In this document: positions 15,106 to 22,272 of the stretch, one piece after another | Layout: each line of letters begins with the position of its first letter | Numbering within the stretch: the stretch's first letter is position 1 | From: an uncultured Collinsella sp. | Lineage (GTDB): Bacteria > Actinomycetota > Coriobacteriia > Coriobacteriales > Coriobacteriaceae | Assembly: GCA_900540985.1 (NCBI GenBank) | Contig: UQIC01000036.1 | Location: forward strand, 1 to 22,381 | Length of the DNA: 22,381 nucleotides | Direction of reading: 5' to 3' | Translations under genes and position numbers: made by a program | Notes under the pieces: model-generated | The model's input: only the letters and a program-made list of their open reading frames with translations | The model's database searches: none | Told to the model about the DNA's origin: nothing

Positions 15106-16866
15106 ATGGAATCGATCGTTAAGTTCTTGGAGAAAGGTCAGCCGTACTTCGACAAGGTCTCTAAGAACATCTACCTTCAGGCCATTAAAGACGGCTTTTT
15201 GGCAGCAATGCCCATCATCCTGTCCTCTTCTGTCTTCCTGCTTATTTCGACCCTGCCGGGCGTTGTCGCCACGGTCGGCGGCTTTACGCTGCCCGACTGG
15301 TGGAACGTCGACGTCGTGAACTTCTGCAACAAGGTTTACAACTTCACGATGGGCGTCGTGGGCATCATGGTCGCCGGCACCACCGCAAGCGCGCTGACCG
15401 GCTCCAAGAACCGCCGCATGCCTGCCGGCAAGGCCATCAACGCCACGAGCACCATGGTCGCCGCCATGTGCGCTATGCTCATCTTGGCCGTTACCCAGAC
15501 GAGTGCCAAGATCGACGGCGCCGATGTCTCGGTGTTCTTTACCGACAACATGGGCACCAAGGGCCTACTGAGCTCCTTTGTCGCCGCATTTGCCACGGTC
15601 AACATCTATGCCTTCTGCATTAAGCGAGACATCACCATCAAGCTGCCCAAAGAAGTCCCCGGCGCCATCGCCCAGAACTTCCGCGACATCTTCGCCTTCA
15701 GCTTCTCCATCCTGTTTGTCGCCGTCATCGACGTTATCTGCCGCACCTGCTTGGCCGTCCCGTTTGCCAACGTCATCTCCACGCTGGTGAGCCCGCTGTT
15801 CGCCGCTGCCGATTCCTACGCCGGCCTCGCCCTCATCTGGTTCATGATCCCGCTGTTCTGGTTCATGGGCATCCACGGCCCCTCGGTCGTTAAGCCTGCC
15901 CTCAACGCCGCGCTGTTTGGCAACATCACCACCAACCTCGCCACGCTGCAGGCCGGCGGTCACCCCGCCCTCGCCCTGACCGAGAACTTCGGTAACTACA
16001 TCGGCGAACTCGGCGGCACCGGCGCCACGTTCATTGTCCCGATCATCTTCCTGCTCTTTATGCGCTCCAAGCAGCTCAAGGCCGTCGGCAAAGCCTCTGT
16101 CGTACCCGTGATGTTCGCCGTCAACGAACCGCTGCTGTTCGCCGCGCCCATCATCCTCAACCCGTACTTCCTGATCCCGTTCCTGTTTGCCCCCGTGGCC
16201 AACGTCCTCATTGGTAAGTTCTTCATCGACTTTTTGGGCATGAACGGCTTTATCTATGCCATGCCGTGGGCACTCCCCGGACCGATCGGCACCTTCATCG
16301 ACACCAACTTCCAGCCGATCTCTCTGGTCCTGGTTGTCGTCCTGCTGGTCGTTGACTTCTTAATCTACTACCCGTTCTGCAAGGCCTACGACAACGTCCT
16401 GTGCAAGCAGGAGGCCGAGACCCTGGCCGAAGAAGAGGCCGAGGAGACCAAGGCCGTCAAGACCGCTGCCGCCCCCGCCGTTGAGGCTCCTGTTGTCGAG
16501 ACCGCTTCTGCCACTGAGGCCTCCGCAGCTCCGTCCGCCCTTAAGGGCAAGGATCTGAGGGTTCTGGTTCTGTGCGCTGGCGCCGGCACCTCTGCACTGC
16601 TCGCCAACGCGCTTAAGGAAGGCGCCGACGAGCTGGGCATCGACATTACCGCCAACGCCGGTGCCTACGGCAGCCACTACGCCATCATGGACCAGTACAA
16701 CGTCATCGTCCTGGCTCCGCAGGTTCGCACCTATTACAACGAGATGAAGGCCGACACCGACCGCCTGGGCATCACGCTGCTGTCGCCCAAGGGCAAACAG
16801 TACATCGACCTCACTAAGGATCCCAAGGGTGCCGTCGCCTGGATCGAGGAAAACCTCGAGGCATAA
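15106..16866 (+). CDS. PTS lactose-family EIICB permease, module 2
   Basis: A 586-residue EIICB of the lactose family. The EIIC part (about 1-430) includes GIHGPS (H257) and NEPLLFAAP (E341); an alanine/glutamate/valine-rich linker (about 432-482) connects to an EIIB domain with phosphocysteine C490 in VLCAGAGTSA. AGAGGAG lies 8 nt before the ATG. It is close to EIICB-3, differing clearly from LacE in the N-terminal segment (NIYLQAIKDGF) and throughout EIIB. The transported sugar cannot be read from sequence; the paired GH1 enzyme suggests a beta-galactoside. It depends on an EIIA from elsewhere, most simply LacF. A classical terminator follows. Confidence 0.92.
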   Translation: MESIVKFLEKGQPYFDKVSKNIYLQAIKDGFLAAMPIILSSSVFLLISTLPGVVATVGGFTLPDWWNVDVVNFCNKVYNFTMGVVGIMVAGTTASALTGSKNRRMPAGKAINATSTMVAAMCAMLILAVTQTSAKIDGADVSVFFTDNMGTKGLLSSFVAAFATVNIYAFCIKRDITIKLPKEVPGAIAQNFRDIFAFSFSILFVAVIDVICRTCLAVPFANVISTLVSPLFAAADSYAGLALIWFMIPLFWFMGIHGPSVVKPALNAALFGNITTNLATLQAGGHPALALTENFGNYIGELGGTGATFIVPIIFLLFMRSKQLKAVGKASVVPVMFAVNEPLLFAAPIILNPYFLIPFLFAPVANVLIGKFFIDFLGMNGFIYAMPWALPGPIGTFIDTNFQPISLVLVVVLLVVDFLIYYPFCKAYDNVLCKQEAETLAEEEAEETKAVKTAAAPAVEAPVVETASATEASAAPSALKGKDLRVLVLCAGAGTSALLANALKEGADELGIDITANAGAYGSHYAIMDQYNVIVLAPQVRTYYNEMKADTDRLGITLLSPKGKQYIDLTKDPKGAVAWIEENLEA

Positions 16867-16897
16867 AACGCTGACGCCACCTGCCGCTCGCAGAAAA

Positions 16898-16943
16898 AAA
16901 ATGGCCCGTGCATCGATGCGTGATGCGCGGGCCATTTTGTTTA
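16898..16943 (+). terminator. Rho-independent terminator of module 2
   Basis: AAAATGGCCCG (16898-16908) pairs with CGGGCCATTTT (16928-16938), with A residues before and TTTTGTTT after. Likely active in both directions. Confidence 0.92.
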
Positions 16944-16960
16944 GACCGCACCCGTCCTCC

Positions 16961-17270
16961 TGTTCATCTTAATCTGTAACATCTAGCCGAGTTTTTGGGT
17001 CCCAGCTGTTACAGATCGAGGTGAACGCACAGGCCAAGCCAAAAATCTCAATCTGTAACATGTAGACCGCTTTTGACCGCTTAGATGTTACAGATCGAGA
17101 CAAACAGATGGGTCAATCCAATCAATCTAGATCTGTAACACCTGGCTGGTCATTTCACTCCTAACTGTTACAGATCGAGACAAAGATGATGGCTGGGTAG
17201 ACAAAATCTCAATCTATAACACCTAGTCGAGTTTTCGGGTCCCACCTGTTACAGATTTAGACGAGCAGGC
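16961..17270. repeat. 80-bp-period palindrome array B (4 units)
   Basis: Four units of the ATCTGTAACA-N25-TGTTACAGAT family, with cores starting at 16972, 17051, 17131 and 17212 (steps 79, 80, 81; the fourth has ATCTATAACA). Inner segments are of type 1 (TCTAGCCGAGTTTTTGGGTC), type 2 (TGTAGACCGCTTTTGACCGC), a third type (CCTGGCTGGTCATTTCACTC) and type 1 again. It lies between the module-2 terminator and the 3' end of lacI3, and stops about 10 bp before the lacI3 stop codon. Confidence 0.92.
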
Positions 17271-17279
17271 CGAGCACGT

Positions 17280-18290
17280 CTACGCCCGCAGATCCCTTAC
17301 GCTGGAACGCTCGACCAACACGCCCGAGACGAGCGTACGGCTTCTGGAGCTCGGGGCTTCCAGACCTGAGACGACCTCGTTGAGCGCACGGACGCCCAGC
17401 TCGCGGTGACGGAATTTCACCGACGTCAGAATCGAATTAGGTATCGTCTTGTAAAGCTCGTCATCAAAGCCGATCACGGACACGTCGTCGGGCACACTGA
17501 GCCCTTTGTCACGCAGGGCCATCATCACGCCGTTTGCCATGCAGTCGTTAGCAGCGAGGACCGCCGTGCAATCGGGTTTATCGGCAAGCACAAGGCCCGC
17601 GGCATAGCCACTATCCGCATTCCAATCGCCTTGCAGAGGCTCGGGCGGCTCAATGCCACGCGCCTCGAGTGCCGCACGCCAACCTTTCATACGACACTGG
17701 CTCGACAGCGCCTCTTTCTTACCAGAGACGAAGTATACGTTCTTGTGCCCACGATTTAAGAAGTACTCGCACGCCATGCGCGCGCCGCCCTCTTGGTCGT
17801 CACTAACGGTGGAGCAGGTAGGATGTTCCATTGATGTGATAATCACCGTCTTGAGGTCTTTCGGCGCCTCAAAAGTATCAAAGTCATCGACCATCTGACG
17901 CAGGTTGAAGATCATGCCATCAACAGGCAGCTGCGACATCCTGCGCGCCGCATCGGCAAGGGTCATCTTCTCCCCTGCCCGCTTTTTGATCATCGTGAGC
18001 GCAAAGCCGCGTTCTTCGGCGGCATCGGCGATACCGTCAATCATGTCCACGGCACCGCCTGACAAGTGAAACAGCACAACGCCGATGCACCCGTAACGGC
18101 CCAACTTGAGCGAACGAGCGGCAAAGTTGGTTCGAAATCCGAGCGCCTCCATTGCCGAATGGACCTTATCGCGTGTCGACTCTCGCACGCTATCGGGCTC
18201 GTTGATCGCGCGCGACACCGTCTTGAGAGAAACACCCGCGGCAATCGCCACGTCGTTCATCGAAACGTTTTTCTTGTCCATCGTTGTCAC
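17280..18290 (-). CDS. LacI-family repressor 3
   Basis: A 336-residue LacI-type regulator. The helix-turn-helix is NDVAIAAGVSLKTVSRAINE with L22-K23 at the two specificity positions, followed by the hinge RTNFAARSLKLG and an effector domain ending LVERSSVRDLRA. The frame extends to an ATG at 18344, but GGAG 5 nt before a GTG at 18290 gives the best start and the standard N terminus; an ATG at 18281 is another option. It is divergent from EIICB-3, in front of which lies a perfect 24-bp palindrome that is its probable operator. Its stop lies next to palindrome array B, with no separate terminator. Confidence 0.92.
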   Translation of the reverse strand: MTTMDKKNVSMNDVAIAAGVSLKTVSRAINEPDSVRESTRDKVHSAMEALGFRTNFAARSLKLGRYGCIGVVLFHLSGGAVDMIDGIADAAEERGFALTMIKKRAGEKMTLADAARRMSQLPVDGMIFNLRQMVDDFDTFEAPKDLKTVIITSMEHPTCSTVSDDQEGGARMACEYFLNRGHKNVYFVSGKKEALSSQCRMKGWRAALEARGIEPPEPLQGDWNADSGYAAGLVLADKPDCTAVLAANDCMANGVMMALRDKGLSVPDDVSVIGFDDELYKTIPNSILTSVKFRHRELGVRALNEVVSGLEAPSSRSRTLVSGVLVERSSVRDLRA

Positions 18291-18364
18291 TGCTTCTCCA
18301 CTCGGTTCTCTATCGCTTGTTTTTTGCGTTCTAGCATACACCACCTGCCTGACTGATAAATCAA

Positions 18365-18395
18365 CCGTTTACCGAACAATATCGACCACTCACCC
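18365..18395 (+). promoter_or_regulatory. Paired 21-bp boxes upstream of EIICB-3
   Basis: CCGTTTACCG at 18365 and CCACTCACCC at 18386 are direct repeats with a 21-bp step, separated by GAACAATATCGA. The arrangement repeats that before GH1-2 almost base for base. Confidence 0.55.
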
Positions 18396-18420
18396 GTATA
18401 TCCTTGTTGCTCTTCCAAAA

Positions 18421-18464
18421 ATGTCTTACGTTGTCATTAACGAAATGACAACGTTGTCATTTCG
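18421..18464 (+). promoter_or_regulatory. LacI-type operators of module 3, one a perfect palindrome
   Basis: The second site (18441-18464) is a perfect 24-bp palindrome with half CGAAATGACAAC. The first (about 18421-18438) keeps the right half ACGTTGTCATT but has a weak left half. Centres are 23 bp apart. The half-site CGTTGTCATT differs from module 1 (CGTTGCCATT) by one base and from module 2 (CGTGCTCATT) by two. Presumed target of repressor 3. Confidence 0.75.
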
Positions 18465-18565
18465 CAATGCCTTCCTTAAGCAGGAAGGTTTCCGGGCAGT
18501 CCTGACCATCCATCGACGACCAGTTCCATCCACATGCATCGCGCATCAAGTAGCAAAGGAGCTCT

Positions 18566-20344
18566 ATGGACGCCATCGTAAAGATGCTCGAAAAGCATCA
18601 ACCGTTCTTTGAGAAGATCTCGAGGAACATCTACCTCCAGGCCATCAAAGACGGATTCCTTGGGTGCATGCCCATCGTCCTTACCTCTTCGATCTTTCTG
18701 TTGATTGCCACCCTTCCTGGCGTAGTTGGCATCACGCTGCCCCAGCCGCTCATCGACTGGTGCAACAAGCTGTACAACTTCACCATGGGCGTCATGGGCA
18801 TCATGGTTGCCGGCACCACCGCCAAGAACTTTACGGCTTCCATGAACCGTCGCATGCCCGCCGGCAAAGTGCTCAACGACGGCTCCACCATGGTGGCCGC
18901 CCAGTGCAGCATGCTGCTGCTCGCCGTTACGCAGTTCACCACCAAGTTCAACGGCTCCGAGCTTTCGGTCTTCGACTGCACCAGCATGGGCACGCGCGGT
19001 CTGTTCTCGGCCTATATCGCCGCGTTCATCACCGTGTGGGTCTACAAATTCTGCGTCTCGCGCGATCTGACCATTAAGCTGCCCAAGGAGGTCCCGGGCG
19101 CCATCGCTCAGAACTTCCGCGACATCATCCCCTTTGGCGGCGCCGTCATCATCTGCGGCATCATCGATGTGGCTGTGCGCAACCTCATGGGCGTTCCGTT
19201 CTCCGAGCTGCTCATCAAGCTGCTCTCCCCGCTCTTCACTGCGGCAGAGACCTATCCTGGCCTTATCCTTATCCAGGCAGCCACCGCGTTCTTCTGGTTC
19301 ATCGGCGTCCACGGCCCCTCGATCGTCCAGCCGGGCATCGACCCCATCCGTCTTGCCAACCAGGCCGAGAACCTGCAGGTTCTGCTGGCCGGTGGTCACC
19401 CCGCCCACTCCCTCACCTTTAACATGTCGCTCGTGGGTGAGTTCGGCGGCACCGGCGCCACGTTCATCGTGCCGCTTCTGCTGATTCTCTTTATGAAGTC
19501 CAAGCAGCTCAAAGCCGTCGGTAAGGCCTCGATTGTTCCTGTTGCCTTTGCTGTCAACGAGCCGCTGCTCTTTGGCGCGCCGATGATCCTTAACCCCTAC
19601 ATGCTCATCCCCTTTGTTTCCGCCGGCTGCGTCAACGTGAGTGTTGCCAAGTTCTTTATCGATAACGTGGGCATGAACGGCTTCTCCTTCGTGGTGCCTT
19701 GGGCTACCCCTGCCCCCATCGGCATCTTCATCACCACGAACTTCCAGCTTATCGCCCTGGTGTTTGTCGCAATCATCATCTTGCTGGACGCCATCATCTA
19801 CCTGCCGTTCTTGAAGGCGTACGATAAGCTGCTTTGCGACCAGGAGGCCGAGCGCGCCGCCGAGCTGGGTCTCGAGTCCGATGGTGCTGCCACCATCGCC
19901 GCCAGCACCTCTGCGCCCGCTGTCGAGCCGACCGCCGCTTCCGTCGAGCCGACCGCCGCTGCCGCCGACAGCAAGCCTGTCGCCGATCAGCCCGAGCCCG
20001 CCGCCGACGCATCCGCTAAGAAGGATGTCGACGGTCTGAAGGTCCTCGTCCTGTGCGCCGGCGCCGGCACCTCCGCCATGCTTGCCAACGCCATCAAGGA
20101 AGGTGCTGCGCAGACCGGAGAGAACATCGCTTCCTCCGCAGGCGCCTATGGCCAGCACACTGCCATCATGGATCAGTACGACGTTATCGTGCTTGCCCCG
20201 CAGGTTCGTAGCTACTACAACGACATGAAGGCCGACACCGATCGCTTGGGCATTAAGCTGCTCGCCCCGCGCGGTAAGGAATATATCGACCTTACTCGCG
20301 ACCCCGCTGGCGCCATCAAGTGGCTCCGCGAGAACCTCGACTAG
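18566..20344 (+). CDS. PTS lactose-family EIICB permease, module 3
   Basis: A 592-residue EIICB. The EIIC domain carries GVHGPS (H249) and NEPLLFGAP (E332). The linker (about 430-490) is Ala/Pro/Glu-rich and contains a short internal duplication (VEPTAAS, VEPTAAA). The EIIB phosphocysteine is C497 in VLCAGAGTSA. AAAGGAG lies 4 nt before the ATG. It is close to EIICB-2 over its whole length, yet its partner hydrolase is closest to LacG of module 1. It is first in a two-gene unit with GH1-3 and needs a separate EIIA, most simply LacF. Exact substrate unknown. Confidence 0.92.
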   Translation: MDAIVKMLEKHQPFFEKISRNIYLQAIKDGFLGCMPIVLTSSIFLLIATLPGVVGITLPQPLIDWCNKLYNFTMGVMGIMVAGTTAKNFTASMNRRMPAGKVLNDGSTMVAAQCSMLLLAVTQFTTKFNGSELSVFDCTSMGTRGLFSAYIAAFITVWVYKFCVSRDLTIKLPKEVPGAIAQNFRDIIPFGGAVIICGIIDVAVRNLMGVPFSELLIKLLSPLFTAAETYPGLILIQAATAFFWFIGVHGPSIVQPGIDPIRLANQAENLQVLLAGGHPAHSLTFNMSLVGEFGGTGATFIVPLLLILFMKSKQLKAVGKASIVPVAFAVNEPLLFGAPMILNPYMLIPFVSAGCVNVSVAKFFIDNVGMNGFSFVVPWATPAPIGIFITTNFQLIALVFVAIIILLDAIIYLPFLKAYDKLLCDQEAERAAELGLESDGAATIAASTSAPAVEPTAASVEPTAAAADSKPVADQPEPAADASAKKDVDGLKVLVLCAGAGTSAMLANAIKEGAAQTGENIASSAGAYGQHTAIMDQYDVIVLAPQVRSYYNDMKADTDRLGIKLLAPRGKEYIDLTRDPAGAIKWLRENLD

Positions 20345-20359
20345 GTTCCTCCCTCTGTT

Positions 20360-20386
20360 GGTGCCCGGATCCCCAGTTCGGGCACC
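20360..20386 (+). terminator. Intercistronic hairpin between EIICB-3 and GH1-3
   Basis: GGTGCCCG (20360-20367) pairs with CGGGCACC (20379-20386), loop 11 bases, no T tract (CTCTCCCTATTC follows). Probably an attenuator or mRNA stability element, as in the other two modules. Confidence 0.65.
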
Positions 20387-20420
20387 TCTCCCTATTCGTA
20401 TCCCACAGAAAGGATGACTC

Positions 20421-21842
20421 ATGACCAACCCCATGCAGTTCCCCGACGGCTTTGTGTTTGGCGGCGCCACCGCTGCTTACCAGGTTGAGGGCGAGACCCG
20501 TACGCACGGCAAGGGCAAAGTGCCCTGGGACGATTTCCTGGCAGCCCAGGGTCGCTTCTCCCCCGATCCCGCAAGCGACTTCTACAACAAATATCCGGTC
20601 GATATCGACCTGTGCCAGCGCTTCGGCATCAACGGTATCCGCGTCTCCATCGCTTGGAGCCGCATCTTCCCCAGTGGCACCGGCGAGATTAACCCCGAGG
20701 GTGTTGCCTTCTATCACGAGCTTTTCGCCACCTGCAATAAAGCCGGCGTTATCCCCTATGTCACGCTCGATCACTTTGATACGCCCGAGGCCTTTTACCA
20801 GAACGGCGGCGAGGGTTTCCTGACGCGCACGACGATCGACGCCTTTGTCGAGTACGCCAAGTTCTGCTTTGCCGAGTTCACCGAGGTCAAGCACTGGTTT
20901 ACCTTCAACGAGATTCCCGCGACCGCCGAGGGCAGCTTTATCGTTGGCAACTGGCCGCACGGCGAGAAGTATCGCCTGGACAAGGCTTTCCAGCTCATGC
21001 ACAACATGATGGTGGCCCACGCCAAGGCCGTCGTCGCCTTCCATGAGGGCGGCTTTGAGGGCGAGATCGGCATTGTCCAGAACCTGGAGCCCAAGTATCC
21101 CCTCGACCCCAACAACGCCGCCGACTGCGAGGCGGCTCGCATGGCCGACGTCATCAACAACCGCTGGGTACTCGACGCCACCTTCCGCGGCCACTATGCA
21201 GCCGATACCATGGAGGCTGCGACCAAGCTGGCTCATATCGCCGGCGGCGAGCTCGACGTCCGCGACGAGGACATCGCCGCGCTGACCGCCGCGCTCCCCT
21301 ACAACGATTGCCTGGGCGTCAACACCTACAAGTGCCAGTTCCTGCGTGCCGCCGAGGGCGAAAACGACATCAACCACAATGGCACCGGCGACAAGGGATC
21401 TTCGCGCTGGTTCCTCAAGGGCGTGGGCGAGTCATGCGTGCGCGAAGGCGTACCCACTACCGATTGGGACTGGATCATCTATCCCGAGGGCCTGTACGAC
21501 CTGCTGCTGCGCATTAAGAACGATTACCCCAACTACAAGAAGATCTATATCACCGAGAACGGCATGGGCTATAAGGACGACTTCGAGGATGGCTTTATCG
21601 ATGACGCCCCTCGCATCGACTACATGCGTCAGCATCTCGCGTGGATCCTCAAGGCAATCGACGGCGGCGTGAACGTCGACGGTTACTTCGTGTGGTCGCT
21701 GCAGGACCAGTTCTCCTGGACCAACGGCTATAACAAGCGCTATGGCCTGTTCTACATCGACTTTGAGACCCAGAAGCGCTATCCCAAGGCGAGCGCGTAC
21801 TGGTACAAGAACGTCGCGGAGACCGGCCTGCTTATGGCCTAA
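20421..21842 (+). CDS. 6-phospho-beta-galactosidase (GH1), module 3
   Basis: A 473-residue GH1 enzyme very close to LacG of module 1 (shared N-terminal FVFGGATAAYQVEGETRTHG). The acid/base is E164 (TFNE), the nucleophile E379 (ITENG), and the phosphate-binding and galacto-specificity set is S432, W433, K439 and Y441 in SWTNGYNKRYG. One difference from the usual motif is TLDHFDTP in place of TLHHFDTP; the conserved GH1 histidine is the second one, which is kept. AAAGGATGA before the ATG is a much better ribosome-binding site than that of lacG. It is second in the EIICB-3 operon and is followed by a strong terminator. Confidence 0.93.
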   Translation: MTNPMQFPDGFVFGGATAAYQVEGETRTHGKGKVPWDDFLAAQGRFSPDPASDFYNKYPVDIDLCQRFGINGIRVSIAWSRIFPSGTGEINPEGVAFYHELFATCNKAGVIPYVTLDHFDTPEAFYQNGGEGFLTRTTIDAFVEYAKFCFAEFTEVKHWFTFNEIPATAEGSFIVGNWPHGEKYRLDKAFQLMHNMMVAHAKAVVAFHEGGFEGEIGIVQNLEPKYPLDPNNAADCEAARMADVINNRWVLDATFRGHYAADTMEAATKLAHIAGGELDVRDEDIAALTAALPYNDCLGVNTYKCQFLRAAEGENDINHNGTGDKGSSRWFLKGVGESCVREGVPTTDWDWIIYPEGLYDLLLRIKNDYPNYKKIYITENGMGYKDDFEDGFIDDAPRIDYMRQHLAWILKAIDGGVNVDGYFVWSLQDQFSWTNGYNKRYGLFYIDFETQKRYPKASAYWYKNVAETGLLMA

Positions 21843-21863
21843 CTTTTGCCGCATACCCCCCTG

Positions 21864-21910
21864 TCGGCCGCATGCGAATCCCTCACGGGATCGCATGCGG
21901 CCGATTTTTT
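21864..21910 (+). terminator. Rho-independent terminator of module 3
   Basis: TCGGCCGCATGCGA (21864-21877) pairs with TCGCATGCGGCCGA (21891-21904), extended inside by TCCC/GGGA, followed by TTTTTT. Very strong terminator. Confidence 0.96.
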
Positions 21911-21931
21911 GGCTCGGCCCGAGCAGGCCGT

Positions 21932-22077
21932 TTGTCTCGATCTGTAACATCTAGTCGAGTATTTCGGCCCTAGCTGTTACAGATCAAGACAAACAGAACG
22001 CCCGAGCAGAAATATCTCAATCTGTAACACGTAGCCCACTTTTAACCGTCTAACTGTTACAGATCAAGACAATAAGA
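21932..22077. repeat. 80-bp-period palindrome array C (2 units)
   Basis: Two units with cores starting at 21940 and 22020 (80-bp step). The first has a type 1 inner segment (TCTAGTCGAGTATTTCGGCC), the second type 2 (CGTAGCCCACTTTTAACCGT), the same order as array A. It follows the GH1-3 terminator. Confidence 0.9.
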
Positions 22078-22123
22078 TAGTCAAATCCGAACTTTCCAAG
22101 CAGTTATGAGGCATGGTTTCTAG

Positions 22124-22180
22124 TTTTCGGTATCACGAACATACTTTCGGTATCATTTGATACCGATACGATACCGAAAA
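22124..22180. promoter_or_regulatory. Nested CGGTATC inverted repeats, possible operator cluster
   Basis: Four CGGTATC boxes lie within 57 bp. Two point right (22128, 22148) and two point left (ending at 22165 and 22176). The inner pair forms CGGTATCA-TT-TGATACCG (22148-22165), the outer pair TTTTCGGTATC / GATACCGAAAA. This is unlike any other motif in the window and may control a gene beyond the right edge; no neighbouring start codon with a ribosome-binding site is visible. Confidence 0.6.
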
Positions 22181-22272
22181 CATATCCGGTCCCGCTGGAG
22201 GACTTCGTACGCTACCCAACCAAGTTGCAGGTTCACGAACTCCGTCGATCTTCCGGGCGCCCACGAATTCCT
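22181..22272. other. Right-end intergenic stretch, no gene recognised
   Basis: No start codon with a ribosome-binding site is visible. An open frame on the plus strand passes through from about 22081 to the window end but lacks an initiation site until late and has no recognisable motif, so I do not call it. Confidence 0.4.

Noticed and set aside
16961..17270. CRISPR array
   Set aside because: The repeats are imperfect palindromes with variable interiors and ~20-base variable linkers; units are not identical, copies are spread over three loci and no cas genes are near.
10401..21842. 6-phospho-beta-glucosidase (BglA) for the GH1 enzymes
   Set aside because: All three keep the tryptophan of the SW(T/A)NGYNKRYG motif that marks 6-phospho-beta-galactosidases, and the genes lie with lacABC.
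11952..22077. Integron attC sites
   Set aside because: The ~80-bp palindromes look superficially similar, but the GTTRRRY core is not matched (GTTACAG) and there are no cassettes between units and no integrase.
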